NCBI GenBank assembly: GCA_022825135.1
Contig: JAJDYN010000032.1
Location: 53,894 to 117,893 of the forward strand
DNA length: 64,000 nt
Direction: 5' to 3'
Source of the DNA: Gemmatimonadota bacterium
Lineage (GTDB): Bacteria; Gemmatimonadota; Gemmatimonadetes; Longimicrobiales; Gaopeijiaceae
Below, one piece after another: positions 43,731 through 54,218 of this stretch; the first letter of the stretch is position 1, and each line of letters begins with the position of its first letter. A model generated the notes under the pieces. The model had not been told where the DNA came from and searched no databases. It saw only the letters and a program-made list of their open reading frames with translations. Both the position numbers and the translations under genes were made by a program.

Positions 43731-44527
43731 CGTCCGCGGAACTCCGGGCGGCGCTTCTCCACGAAGGCACGCACGCCCTCGCGGCCGTCGTGGCTCGCGA
43801 AGGCGGCGAGGAAGAGCTCCTTCTCCAGCGCCAGTCCCTCGGCCAGGGGGGTCTCGGCGGCGGCCCGGAGCGACTCCTTGACCAGCCCGAGCGCGAAGGG
43901 GCTCCAGCGCGCCATGCGTCCCGCCAGCTCCCGGGCCCGCTCGAGGTGCTTGCCCTCGTCGGCAAGGATCTCCACCAGGCCGATGCGGTGGGCCTCGGCC
44001 GCGTCGACCACGTCGCCGCTCAGGGCGATGCGGGCGGCCTGTCCGGGGCCCACCAGCCGCGCCAGGCGCTGGGTGCCGCCGGCGCCCGGAATCAGCCCCA
44101 GGCGAATCTCGAACTGGCCGAAGCGGGCGCTCGGGTCGGCCACGCGCACGTCGCAGGCGAGCGCCAACTCGACCCCGCCCCCCAGGCAGAAGCCGTGGAT
44201 GGCCGCGATGAGGGGCTTCGGGAAGGCGGCAACGGCGTCGTACACACGCCGGCGCCGGTAGACCTCCCGCTGCTCGGCGGGCGTGCGCCCCGCGAACTCG
44301 GAGACATCGGCGCCCGCCGCGAACGCCTTCTCTCCGGACCCGCACAGGATGGCGACCCGAACGGCGTCGTCATCGGCCAGCCGGTCCATCGCCTGCGCGA
44401 TCTCGCGCCGCACCACAGCGTTGAGGGCGTTCAGCTTGTCGGGCCGGTTGATGCGCACGGTCGCGACGGAGCCGTCGCGCTCGATGACGATCGTCTCGTA
44501 CCTCGGCCCGCCCGCCGAGGCCGTCAC
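43727..44527 (-). CDS. Enoyl-CoA hydratase/isomerase (PaaF-like)
   Basis: The product has 266 residues from the GTG at 44527, preceded by GAGGTGG; the frame is open further upstream without recognisable content. Both catalytic glutamates are present, in GGGVELALACD and FEIRLGLIPGAGGTQRL, as are the oxyanion-loop AAGADVSEF and the C-terminal FVEKRRPEF. It hydrates trans-2-enoyl-CoA. Its place beside a PcaF/PaaJ-type thiolase and a PaaH-type dehydrogenase suggests 2,3-dehydroadipyl-CoA or a similar substrate; this is inference. Confidence 0.9.
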   Translation of the reverse strand: MTASAGGPRYETIVIERDGSVATVRINRPDKLNALNAVVRREIAQAMDRLADDDAVRVAILCGSGEKAFAAGADVSEFAGRTPAEQREVYRRRRVYDAVAAFPKPLIAAIHGFCLGGGVELALACDVRVADPSARFGQFEIRLGLIPGAGGTQRLARLVGPGQAARIALSGDVVDAAEAHRIGLVEILADEGKHLERARELAGRMARWSPFALGLVKESLRAAAETPLAEGLALEKELFLAAFASHDGREGVRAFVEKRRPEFRGR

Positions 44528-44633
44528 CGGCCCCACCTCGCCGGAATGGCAGGCATCCCCGACTCGCACTCGCGGGCCGGGACCATGCGGCCGTCCCCGT
44601 TCTCGGTCTGCGCCGCCGCCAGCGCTCGTCCGT

Positions 44634-45524
44634 TCAATCGCCCCCCTTGTCCCAACGGTAGAAGCCTTCTCCCGTCTTCCTCCCGAGCTTCCCCTTTTCC
44701 ACCATGCGTCGCAAGATGGCGGGAGGTCGGTAGCGCTCGCCGCCCAGCTTCTCGTGCAGATACTCGGCGATCGCCAGCCGGACATCGAGCCCCACCAGGT
44801 CGGTGAGCCGGAGCGGACCCATGGGGTGGCGGTAGCCCAGCTCCATGGCCTTGTCGATGGCGGCGGGATCGGCCACGCCCTCCTCCACCATGCGCATCGC
44901 TTCCAGCCCCAGGGCCACCCCGAGCCGGGAGGAGGCGAAGCCTGGGGCGTCGCGGACCTCGATGGGCTCCTTGCCCAGCCCGCGCGCGAATGCGACGCCG
45001 GCGTCCAGGGTGGCGTCGCCGGTGCGGCTGCCGCGCACGACCTCCACCAGCGCCATCAGGTGCACCGGGTTGAAGAAGTGCAGCCCCAGGAAGCGGCCCG
45101 GGTCGGCCAGCACCTCAGCGATGGCGTCGATGCTGAGGGAGGAGGTGTTTGTCGCGAGCAGCGCCGACGGGTGAGCCGCGGCTTCCACCTCGCGGAAGAG
45201 GCTCCGTTTCAGTTCCATGCGCTCGGGCGCGGCCTCCACCACCAGGTCGGCCTCCGCGCAGGCGGTCGCCAGCGACGAGGCGAGCGCGATTCGGTCGAGG
45301 GCGGCTGTCCGGCCTTCCTCGCTCACCTTTCCGAGCGATACGCCCTTGTCCAGGTTCGCGCGGATGCGCGCGAGGCCGCGGTCGGCCGCCCCCGCGTCGG
45401 GGTCGTGAAGGGTGACCGGGTGCCCGGCCATGGCCGCCACCTGGGCGATGCCGTGGCCCATGACCCCGGCGCCGAGGACCGTGACGCGCTCGATCGGGTT
45501 GGCCGTGGCGTGCCGGCTGTCCAC
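44634..45524 (-). CDS. 3-hydroxyacyl-CoA dehydrogenase (HbdA/PaaH type)
   Basis: The 296-residue protein has the NAD motif VTVLGAGVMGHGIAQVAAMAG, then the catalytic region ATNTSSLSI, LGLHFFNPVHLMALVEVV (His-Glu pair) and DAPGFASSRLG. The C-terminal domain ends RKTGEGFYRWDK. It oxidises a 3-hydroxyacyl-CoA to a 3-oxoacyl-CoA, which the adjacent thiolase would cleave. It is single-domain, without the hydratase fusion of FadB. It lies 7 bases after the thiolase gene in the same operon. Confidence 0.93.
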   Translation of the reverse strand: MDSRHATANPIERVTVLGAGVMGHGIAQVAAMAGHPVTLHDPDAGAADRGLARIRANLDKGVSLGKVSEEGRTAALDRIALASSLATACAEADLVVEAAPERMELKRSLFREVEAAAHPSALLATNTSSLSIDAIAEVLADPGRFLGLHFFNPVHLMALVEVVRGSRTGDATLDAGVAFARGLGKEPIEVRDAPGFASSRLGVALGLEAMRMVEEGVADPAAIDKAMELGYRHPMGPLRLTDLVGLDVRLAIAEYLHEKLGGERYRPPAILRRMVEKGKLGRKTGEGFYRWDKGGD

Positions 45525-45531
45525 GGGCCGG

Positions 45532-46728
<1,197 letters not shown>

Positions 46729-46730
46729 TG

Positions 46731-46781
46731 GTCCAGTGCCCTCATCGGTCGGCCGCCCTCATCGGACCTGGGCCCTCATCC
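46731..46781. repeat. 17-bp tandem repeat array, three imperfect copies
   Basis: Units begin at 46731, 46748 and 46765, each ending GCCCTCATC plus one base. They lie between the thiolase start and the aldehyde dehydrogenase stop and include that stop codon; a degraded fourth unit falls in the dehydrogenase coding end. On the coding strand each unit carries GATGAGGGC, which contains a GAGGG ribosome-site-like core. Confidence 0.7.
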
Positions 46782-48233
46782 GTCCAGCGCCACCCAGACG
46801 CTCTTCACCTGGGTGTACTTGTCCAGCGCCGCCTGGTAGCCGAGGTCGCGACCGAACCCGCTCTGCTTGTATCCGCCGAAGGGCGACCCCGAGTCGTACT
46901 GGTTGTAGGTGTTGATCCACACGGTGCCGGCGCGGATTTCCCGGGCGATGCGGTGCGCCCGGCCCACGTCGCGGGTCCAGATGCCGGCCGCCAGCCCGTA
47001 GATGGTCTGGTTGGCCTTCTCGATGGCGTCGGCGGTATCCGAGAACGGAATCACCGCCGCCACCGGCCCGAAGATCTCTTCCTGCGCGATGCGCATGTCG
47101 GGGGTGACGTCGGCAAAGATTGTCGCCTGCACGAAGTTGCCCTTGCCGTCGACCGTGGCGGCCTCGCCCCCCGTCACCAGCCGGGCGCCATCGGCCTTGC
47201 CGGCCTCGATGTATCCGAGCACCACGTCCCGCTGCCTACGGCTCACGATCGCCCCCATGCGCGTCTTCGGGCCCATGGGATCGCCCACCGCCATCCCGTC
47301 CGCGCGCGCCGCCAGCCCGTCCAGGAACTCGTCGTAGACCGACTCCTGCACCAGGATGCGCGAGCCCGCCGCGCACACCTCGCCCTTCCCGTAGAAGATG
47401 CCGGTGTTGGCGCCACGCACCGCGCTGCCCAGGTCGGCGTCCGCGAAGACGATGTTGGGCGACTTGCCGCCCAGCTCCAGGGAGACCTTCTTCAGCGTTT
47501 CCGCCGCCTCCCGCATGATCGTCTTGCCGACCTCGGTCGAGCCCGTAAAAGCGATGGCGTCCACTCCGGGATGGCGCACCATGGCGGCGCCGGCTCGTGT
47601 GCCGCGTCCCGGGACGACGTTCAGAATGCCGGGCGGAAAGCCTGCCTCGGCGGCCAGCTCGCCCAGCAGCAGGGCGGTGAGGGGCGTTTCCATGGCCGGC
47701 TTCAGCACCACCGCGTTCCCGCACGCCAGCGCCGGTGCGACCTTCCAGGTCGCGAGCGAGAGCGGGAAATTCCACGGCACGATGCACCCCACCACGCCCA
47801 CGGGCTCGCGCAGGGTGTAGTTCAGAAACGGTCCCTTCACCGGGATGGTCTCGCCCTGGATCTTGTCGGCCAGCCCGGCGAAGTAGCGGAAGTTTTCCAC
47901 CACGCTGGGCACGTCGACGTAGCGCGATTCGAAGATGGGCTTGCCGTTGTCGCGGGTCTCGGTTTCCGCGATGAGCTGGGCGTCGCGCTCGATCAGGTCC
48001 GCCAGCCGCCAGAGCAGGCGCGAGCGCTTGTGGGCGTCGGTGCGGCGCCAGGCCTTCGACGCGAGCGCGACATGCGCCGACTCCACCGCCCTCGCCACGT
48101 CCTCCGCGGTAGCCTCCGCGACCTCGGCGAGCACCTCGCCGGTCGCGGGATTGGTGGTCGCGAACGTGGCCCCGGAGGCCGAGGGCACCATCTCGTTGTC
48201 GATCCACAGACCGCGTGCGGGCACGTCGCTCAT
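46776..48233 (-). CDS. Aldehyde dehydrogenase family protein
   Basis: The product has 485 residues from the ATG at 48233; upstream in-frame codons have no family content. Motifs: PWNFPLSLATWKVAPALACGN (Asn for the oxyanion hole), KPAMETPLTA, FTGSTEVGKTI, ELGGKSPNIVFADAD (general base Glu), GEVCAAGSRILVQ (catalytic Cys) and EEIFGPVAAVIPF. It oxidises an aldehyde to the acid with NAD(P)+. It begins 5 bases after the upstream hydratase stop. In this operon it may process a semialdehyde intermediate; the true substrate is open. Confidence 0.93.
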   Translation of the reverse strand: MSDVPARGLWIDNEMVPSASGATFATTNPATGEVLAEVAEATAEDVARAVESAHVALASKAWRRTDAHKRSRLLWRLADLIERDAQLIAETETRDNGKPIFESRYVDVPSVVENFRYFAGLADKIQGETIPVKGPFLNYTLREPVGVVGCIVPWNFPLSLATWKVAPALACGNAVVLKPAMETPLTALLLGELAAEAGFPPGILNVVPGRGTRAGAAMVRHPGVDAIAFTGSTEVGKTIMREAAETLKKVSLELGGKSPNIVFADADLGSAVRGANTGIFYGKGEVCAAGSRILVQESVYDEFLDGLAARADGMAVGDPMGPKTRMGAIVSRRQRDVVLGYIEAGKADGARLVTGGEAATVDGKGNFVQATIFADVTPDMRIAQEEIFGPVAAVIPFSDTADAIEKANQTIYGLAAGIWTRDVGRAHRIAREIRAGTVWINTYNQYDSGSPFGGYKQSGFGRDLGYQAALDKYTQVKSVWVALDG

Positions 48234-48237
48234 CCCG

Positions 48238-49038
48238 CTACTTGCCCTGGAAAGCGGCACGGCGCTTCTCGACGTAAGCGGCGATCCCTTCCGTGGCATC
48301 CTCGCTCTGGAAGAGCTGCTGCTGAAGCTCGCGCTCGACGGCAAGGCCGGTCTCGAACGGGATTTCGGCGCCCGTCTGGACCGATCTCTTGATGAGGCCC
48401 ACCGCCTTGGAGGCCTTGGCCGGCGGGGTGAACTGCCCCGCGAATGCCAGAACCTTGTCCATGAAGTCGTCGCCCGAGTCGGCCTCGATCACGCGATTGA
48501 TGATTCCATGGTCGAGCGCCTCGGCGAAGCCGAAGAGCTGGCCCGTGGTCATCATCTCGATGGAGCGCGACTTGCCGACCAGGCGCGCGAGCCGCTGGGT
48601 GCCGCCGGTGCCGGGCAGCACGCCCAGGTTGATCTCGGGGAGCCCGATGCGGGAACCGCCCGCGCGCGCGACCCGCAGGTCGCAGGCCATGGCGATCTCG
48701 AGCCCGCCACCCACGGTGTGCCCGTTGAGCGCGCCGATGGTGAGCTTCGGGGTGTGCTCGAGCCGGTTGAGGGTCTCGTTCGCGTGCAGGCAGAAGAAGT
48801 ACTTGAAGGTCGGCGTGACCTCGTTCAGCATCCCGATGCTCGCGCCGGCGCTGAAGAACTTCTCGCCCTTGCCGGTGAGCACGATGACGTGCGCGTCCTC
48901 GTCCATGCGCGCCCGAAGGATGCAGGCGTCCAGTTGCTGCATCATCTGGTAGGTGTAGGTGTTCGCCGGGGGATCGTCGAGGGTCAGGATGCAGACGCCG
49001 TCGTTGACGTCGTAGTGGACCAGGGTCTGGTCGGTCAT
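48238..49038 (-). CDS. Enoyl-CoA hydratase/isomerase family protein
   Basis: The product has 266 residues from the ATG at 49038, with GGAG 8 bases upstream; it is the first gene of the leftward operon. Both crotonase glutamates are kept, in VGGGLEIAMACD and GLPEINLGVLPGTGGTQRL. The oxyanion loop reads SAGASIGML, and it ends YVEKRRAAFQGK. It hydrates or isomerises an enoyl-CoA. It is clearly different from the second hydratase of the operon, so the two presumably act on successive substrates, as PaaF and PaaG do. Confidence 0.9.
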   Translation of the reverse strand: MTDQTLVHYDVNDGVCILTLDDPPANTYTYQMMQQLDACILRARMDEDAHVIVLTGKGEKFFSAGASIGMLNEVTPTFKYFFCLHANETLNRLEHTPKLTIGALNGHTVGGGLEIAMACDLRVARAGGSRIGLPEINLGVLPGTGGTQRLARLVGKSRSIEMMTTGQLFGFAEALDHGIINRVIEADSGDDFMDKVLAFAGQFTPPAKASKAVGLIKRSVQTGAEIPFETGLAVERELQQQLFQSEDATEGIAAYVEKRRAAFQGK

Positions 49039-49088
49039 GCGGGTTTCTCCGTGGTGGTTTCTGCGTTGGATTCCAGAATCGGCGCACA

Positions 49089-49094
49089 ATTATA
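49089..49094 (-). promoter_or_regulatory. Candidate -10 element of the leftward acyl-CoA operon
   Basis: TATAAT, a perfect -10 hexamer, reads on the minus strand 51 bases before the hydratase start at 49038. No good -35 is visible 16-18 bases upstream, so an activator may be needed. The remaining bases to 49174 show nothing else. Confidence 0.5.
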
Positions 49095-49174
49095 GTGCGA
49101 CGGGTCCGCCGCTGGGACCCGCCAAGGGGTCGGATCGGGCCCGGGCTCGGCGCCTGTCGAGCCCGGAGGACCCC

Positions 49175-52100
49175 TCAGCGCGACGGGCCGATCGCGCGCC
49201 CGGGCGTCCAGGGGGCACCCGCGGCGGCCAGCGCCTCCTCCAGCTCGGCCAGCGCCCCCTCGATGATGCCCGCGAGGTCCTGCTCGACCGCGCCCAGGTC
49301 TCCCTCTGCGATCTCGATGTTGCGCCGCTGGGTCGCGGTCGGGTTCTGGCGGGTCTGCCAGTGACCTCCCACGACGTTCCCCACCCGGTTGGCGACCGAC
49401 GGCACGCTGGGCTCGTTGAGGGAGCCGCGCAGCTGGTCCCCCTGGAGCTGCAGGCGGATGCCGGCGAATGCCTGCTCGACCTCGTCGATGCGGCCGAACA
49501 GTTCGGCCCCCGCGGCGGGCGTGCGCAGCAGGGCGGCGCGCATGTAGCCGAGCCGCTCCGACTGGCGCCCCAGTTCGGAGCTGGCCACGCCGATGCGCCG
49601 CTGCAGCTCGCTCACGCGGTGTTGAAACGCCGCCACTGCCACGAAGTCGGTGCCCGGAGGCGCGTTCGGAATCGGCTTCACCCGGAAGCTCTGCGCCCCG
49701 CCGACCTCCTCCACGCCGTCCGCCGTGACGAGCACCAGTTGCGCCGAGTAGTCGCCGGGAGGCGCGAGCGGCCCGGCCGGAGCGGATGCCCACGGCGGCA
49801 CGAACGCCGGGGTGGTCAGGTTGATGGGGTTGGGGGCGGGTCTCCGCATGTCCCACGTGATGCGATGCAGCCCCGCACGCGCGGGACCCTCGACCCAGCG
49901 CACCGGGTCGCCGCTCGCGTCCGACACCCGCACCAGCGCCCGCGGTCCGCTCTCGGCGGCTTCGGCGCGCAGCGTCTCGTATCCAGGGAAGGGCACGTCG
50001 GTGCCCAGCTCGCGCATCGCGCGCTCCTCGTCCTCGCGCCGGTCCTCGGCCGTCGAAGGCACCTCCGGGAGGAAGTAGGCGAGCGTGGCCCCGAAGGGCG
50101 GGTTGGGCGCCGCGTAGGCGTCTGTCCCGAGCGTCGGGCGCCCGGGTGCCTGGTTGGGAACGCTGGGGATGTACCACCACGCGTCCCGCACCGGCCACAC
50201 CCCCGCGCCGTCCTCCGCGGCCAGCGCCCCGCCCGCGATCTCGCGCAGCGGGGAATAGTCGTCCAGCACGTAGAAGCCCCGCCCGAAGGTGGCGCCCACG
50301 ACATCGCCGTCCCGCCGCTGCAGCTTGAGGTCCCGGAAGGAGATGGTGGGCGCGCCGGGAAGGCGGTGCCAGTTCTCGCCCCCGTTGGGAGAGAAGTAGA
50401 GCCCCCACTCCGCCCCGAGGAAGAGCAGGTCCTCGTGCTCATGGTCCTGCTGGATCGCCCACGCGATGGTTCCGTCGTCCAGATCCCCGGAGATGGACGA
50501 CCAGCTCTCGCCGTTGTCGTCGCTTCTGAAGATGTAGGGCGCGAAGTCGCCGATCTTGTGCGCGTCCGCGACCGCAAACACCGTCCCGGCATCGTGCTGG
50601 CTGGCCTCGACATCGTTGATGAAGGAGCGGTCGGGGAGCCCCGGAAGCTCCGCGGTCCGGCTCCAGTTTCCGCCCCCGTCCGCACTGAAGTGGATCAGCC
50701 CGTCGTCGGTGCCGACGTACAGGGCATCCTCCCGGACCGGGCTCTCGCTGATGGAGGTGATGGTGGCGTACATCGACATTGCGCCGTTGTCATGGAGCGC
50801 GTCGAGCTCCCACACCCGGCCCATGAAGGGCAGCTCGTAGCGATTGGTGTTGGTGGTCAGGTCGCCGCTCACCGCCGTCCAGGAGTCGCCCCGGTCCTCG
50901 CTTCGCCAGACCCGTTGCGACGCGAAATAGAGGCGGCTCGTGGAGTGCGGGCTCACCAGAATCGGGGAATCCCAGTTCCAGCGCTCGGGCGGATCGCCGA
51001 CTTCGGGCTGGGGCTGGATCTGAATGGCCTCTTCGCTCCGGCGATCGACCCGGTACAGGTTCCCCACCTGCGTCATCAGGTAGAGGATGTCCGGGTCCGA
51101 AGGATCGAACTGCACCCCGTAGCCGTCGGCTCCCATCGGAAAATACCAGTCGGAGTTGCGCACGCCTTCGACGGTGGTGGTGCGCGAGGGCCCCCACAGC
51201 GTCCCCAGGTCCTGCGCCCCGCCCAGGATCTCGGAAAAGGGCTCGCGGTTGGAGACGGCGACCTTGTAGAACTGCGAGATGGGCATGTTGGGGAAGTGGC
51301 GCCAGGTCTGGCCTTCGTCGAAAGTCTCGTAGAGTCCGGCGTCCGTCCCTGCCAGCATGTGCCGGGTGTCCTCGGGGTCGAACCACAGGGCGTGGTTGTC
51401 CGAGTGCTTCTGGCGGCCGTCTCCCAGGGTCGCGAAGGTGGCTCCGCCATCGCGCGTGATCTGGTAGAACACATCCATCTGGATCACCAGGTCCGCATCC
51501 GTCGGCGAGGCTTCGATTTCCTGGTAGTAGTGCGGGCCGGTGCCCCCGGAGATGTAGGAGTTGCGCTTCTCCCAGCTCTCGCCCTGGTCGGTGGAGCGGT
51601 AGAAGCCGCGCTCTTCGTCGTTCGCTTCGATGGTCGCGTAGACGATGTCCGGGTCGGCCGGCGTGACCGCGAGCCCGATCTTGCCCATGTCGCCGGAGGG
51701 GAGGCCGCGCGTCACCTCGCGCCAGCTCTCGCCCCCGTCGGTTGACTTGTGGATGCCCGACGACGGGCCGCCCGCCATGTAGCCCCAGACGTGGCGCCGG
51801 CGCTGGAAAGCCGCGGCGTACACCACGTCCGGGTTGCCGGGAGCGAACTCGATGTCGGTGACGCCGGTGTGTTCGTCGAGGGCGAGGACCTGCTGCCAAC
51901 TGTTGCCGCCATCGGTGGTCCGGTAGACCCCGCGCTCGCCGCCGGCCGACCAGAGCGGCCCCTCCGCGGCGATCAGCACGGTGTTCCCGTCGTCGGGGTG
52001 AATGAGGATCTTGCCGATATGCTCGCTGTCCGCGAGGCCCACCTGCTCCCAGCTGCCGCCTCCGTCACGGCTGCGATAGACGCCCGAGCCCCACGCCACG

Positions 52101-52465
52101 TGGCGCCCGCTCACGTTCTCGCCGGTGCCCGCCCACACCACCTCCGGGTTGGCGGGGTCGAGGGCGAGGTCGCCGATGGAGTAGGTGGGCTGATCGTCGA
52201 ACACGGGCGTCCAGGTGACGCCGGCGTTGGTGGTCTTCCATATGCCGCCCGAGCCCACCGCCACGTACCACACGGAGCGGTCGGCGGGGTTCACTTCGAT
52301 GTCGGCGATGCGCCCCCCGGCAACCGCCGGGCCGATCTCCCGTAGAGTCAGGTCTGAAAGGGCGTCGGCGACGGAGACCTGGGCGCGTGCCGGCAACGGG
52401 AACGCGCAGGTCAGGAGCGCGAGGGCGGTGAGCGGGCGTCGGACGGATCGGGCGATGGCGGGCAT
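49175..52465 (-). CDS. Large secreted VPS10/sortilin-like BNR-repeat protein
   Basis: The product has 1096 residues from the ATG at 52465; a signal peptide ends at PLPARAQ. Residues 40-800 contain many BNR/Asp-box blades, for example GVYRSRDGGGSWEQVG, GIHKSTDGGESWREVT, GFYRSTDQGESWEKR and IFRSDDNGESWSSIS, arranged as two propellers of the sortilin (VPS10) type. About 300 C-terminal residues include a beta-sandwich-like part (ARAGLHRITWDMRRP) and a helical tail. These proteins are often annotated as glycosyl hydrolases, but no catalytic residues are evident; ligand or polymer binding at the surface is more likely. Confidence 0.88.
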   Translation of the reverse strand: MPAIARSVRRPLTALALLTCAFPLPARAQVSVADALSDLTLREIGPAVAGGRIADIEVNPADRSVWYVAVGSGGIWKTTNAGVTWTPVFDDQPTYSIGDLALDPANPEVVWAGTGENVSGRHVAWGSGVYRSRDGGGSWEQVGLADSEHIGKILIHPDDGNTVLIAAEGPLWSAGGERGVYRTTDGGNSWQQVLALDEHTGVTDIEFAPGNPDVVYAAAFQRRRHVWGYMAGGPSSGIHKSTDGGESWREVTRGLPSGDMGKIGLAVTPADPDIVYATIEANDEERGFYRSTDQGESWEKRNSYISGGTGPHYYQEIEASPTDADLVIQMDVFYQITRDGGATFATLGDGRQKHSDNHALWFDPEDTRHMLAGTDAGLYETFDEGQTWRHFPNMPISQFYKVAVSNREPFSEILGGAQDLGTLWGPSRTTTVEGVRNSDWYFPMGADGYGVQFDPSDPDILYLMTQVGNLYRVDRRSEEAIQIQPQPEVGDPPERWNWDSPILVSPHSTSRLYFASQRVWRSEDRGDSWTAVSGDLTTNTNRYELPFMGRVWELDALHDNGAMSMYATITSISESPVREDALYVGTDDGLIHFSADGGGNWSRTAELPGLPDRSFINDVEASQHDAGTVFAVADAHKIGDFAPYIFRSDDNGESWSSISGDLDDGTIAWAIQQDHEHEDLLFLGAEWGLYFSPNGGENWHRLPGAPTISFRDLKLQRRDGDVVGATFGRGFYVLDDYSPLREIAGGALAAEDGAGVWPVRDAWWYIPSVPNQAPGRPTLGTDAYAAPNPPFGATLAYFLPEVPSTAEDRREDEERAMRELGTDVPFPGYETLRAEAAESGPRALVRVSDASGDPVRWVEGPARAGLHRITWDMRRPAPNPINLTTPAFVPPWASAPAGPLAPPGDYSAQLVLVTADGVEEVGGAQSFRVKPIPNAPPGTDFVAVAAFQHRVSELQRRIGVASSELGRQSERLGYMRAALLRTPAAGAELFGRIDEVEQAFAGIRLQLQGDQLRGSLNEPSVPSVANRVGNVVGGHWQTRQNPTATQRRNIEIAEGDLGAVEQDLAGIIEGALAELEEALAAAGAPWTPGRAIGPSR

Positions 52466-52794
52466 GGCTGATATCGTGAGCAGAAGGAATCGGGATGCAG
52501 GCGAAGGCAGACGGGAGCAGCGACCGGAAGAGCCGGCGCTGCCGGCCACGGCCGGGGATTCGCACCACACGCCACCATGCCGGAGCGCGATCCGGCGGGC
52601 AAGTGGCGCTGCTCGGCGCGGGCAGGGGCCCAAGCCCTCAGAGCGGCTCGGGAGCCCTGCGCCGCGTCACTCTCGGTGCCCGTTCATGTATGGGCTGCTA
52701 GTTTGCTGGAACGGCGCGCGCGCACGGGGGGATTACACCAGAGCGCGCAGAAGCGCGGTATCGTGAGCCAGCAAGTGGAGGAGGGCCGACACTG
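52466..52794. other. Divergent intergenic region, 329 bp
   Basis: This lies between the VPS10-like gene and nfeD. The only clear element is the GGAGGAGGG ribosome site of nfeD about 8-16 bases before its GTG start. GC-rich dyads occur (around CCGGCCACGGCCGG) but no defined promoter, RNA gene or repeat could be supported. Confidence 0.5.
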
Positions 52795-54180
52795 GTGAAG
52801 ACGTCAATGCGTGTCATGGCCGGAGGCATCTTCGTCGCCGCCGGGGCGAGTCTGGGATTCTCCGTCGGCGAGATCCCGCAGGAGCCCGGTGGCCGCGCGC
52901 CGGTGGTGGTCGTGCCCGTCACCGGCGTGATCGAGCTCGGCCTCGCGCCGTCCATCGAGCGGGCCATCCGCGAAGCGGAGGAGGAGGGCGCCGCGGCGCT
53001 GGTGCTGGACATCGACACCCCCGGAGGGCGCGTGGACGCCGCCGAACGCATCGGCGACGCCATCGCGGACGCCGGCATTCCGGTGTATGCGTACGTCAAC
53101 CGCCGGGCCCTGTCCGCCGGCGCTCTGATCTCCCTCGCCACCGACGGGATCCTCATGCGTCCCGGATCGGTGATCGGTGCCGCGACCCCGGTGGACGGCT
53201 CGGGGGAGAGGGCCAGCGAAAAGATCGTCTCGGCGATGCGGAGCGAGATGCGCGCGCTGGCCGAGGCCGCGGAACTCGATCCGGCGGTCGCCGAGGCCAT
53301 GGTCGACGAAGCCATCGCCATTCCCGGCGTGGTGGAGGAGGGGCAGCTGCTCACGCTGACGACCGAGGAGGCGGTGGCCATCGGCTACGCGCGTGCAGTC
53401 GACGACCTCGATGCGGTGCTGGAGGTCGCGGGCGCGGCCGAGGCCCCCATCCGCAGGCACGAGATCAACTGGTCCGAGCGCCTGGTACGCTTTCTCTCCC
53501 ACCCGACCGTCGCCCCGTTCCTGCTCTCCCTGGGGTTCCTTGGGATCATCATCGAAATCCGCACACCCGGGCTCGGCGCCCCGGGGCTGGTCGGCGTTCT
53601 CTGCCTGTCGGCGTACTTCGGCTCGCACGTCATCGTCGGGCTCGCCGCCTGGACCGACCTCCTCCTCGTGGGAGGCGGCGTCGGGCTCCTCGCCATGGAG
53701 GCCCTCCTGATCCCCGGGTTCGGCATCCTCGGCGTGCTCGGCATTGCCGCCATCGTGGGCGGCGTGTTCATGAGCATGCTCGGCGGTTTGCCCACGGCCG
53801 CCGACTTCTCCCAGGCCAGCACGGTGGTCTCGCTCAGCCTGGTCATCATCCTGGTGACCTCCTGGGCCCTCCTGCGGCGCCTGCCGCGCAGCCGCCACAT
53901 CGCGCGCTCCGGCCTCCTGCTCAAGGACGCCACCGACCGCGAACACGGCTTCGAGTCTGCCGAGCGACGCGAGGATCTGGTGGGGTCGGAAGGCGTGGCC
54001 CTCACGGATCTGCGACCCGCCGGCACCGGTCTCTTCGGCGACGAGAGGGTGGACGTCGTCGCCGACTCGGAGTTCATCTCCGAAGGCGAAGACATCCGGG
54101 TTCTGAGCGCCGAAGGCTATCGGTGCGTGGTCAGACCGGTGAAGAAGAGGTCCTCGAACGCCGGGCAGCAAGAGTCCTGA
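52795..54180 (+). CDS. nfeD: NfeD family membrane-bound ClpP-class serine protease
   Basis: The 461-residue protein starts at GTG 52795 after GGAGGAGGG. After the signal/TM segment (residues 8-24) comes a ClpP-like domain: VLDIDTPGGRV, NRRALSAGALISLATD with nucleophile Ser107, GAATPV and Lys143 as the likely general base. Four or five TM helices follow (about 235-365), and the C-terminal part (about 390-455) is the NfeD OB-fold (LVGSEGVALTDLRPAGTG). Long NfeD proteins work with SPFH proteins in membrane quality control. The floA gene follows after 38 bases. Confidence 0.92.
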   Translation: MKTSMRVMAGGIFVAAGASLGFSVGEIPQEPGGRAPVVVVPVTGVIELGLAPSIERAIREAEEEGAAALVLDIDTPGGRVDAAERIGDAIADAGIPVYAYVNRRALSAGALISLATDGILMRPGSVIGAATPVDGSGERASEKIVSAMRSEMRALAEAAELDPAVAEAMVDEAIAIPGVVEEGQLLTLTTEEAVAIGYARAVDDLDAVLEVAGAAEAPIRRHEINWSERLVRFLSHPTVAPFLLSLGFLGIIIEIRTPGLGAPGLVGVLCLSAYFGSHVIVGLAAWTDLLLVGGGVGLLAMEALLIPGFGILGVLGIAAIVGGVFMSMLGGLPTAADFSQASTVVSLSLVIILVTSWALLRRLPRSRHIARSGLLLKDATDREHGFESAERREDLVGSEGVALTDLRPAGTGLFGDERVDVVADSEFISEGEDIRVLSAEGYRCVVRPVKKRSSNAGQQES

Positions 54181-54218
54181 AACCCAAACCTCCCCTGTCC
54201 CCACACGGATAACATCCA

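Noticed and set aside
46731..46781. 17-bp repeats as a CRISPR or integron-type site
   Set aside because: Units are adjacent and imperfect without spacers, and no integrase or cas gene is present.
49037..51745. 902-residue open frame antisense to the VPS10-like gene
   Set aside because: No domain, biased composition, and it starts inside the promoter region of the leftward operon; the sense protein has regular Asp-box repeats.
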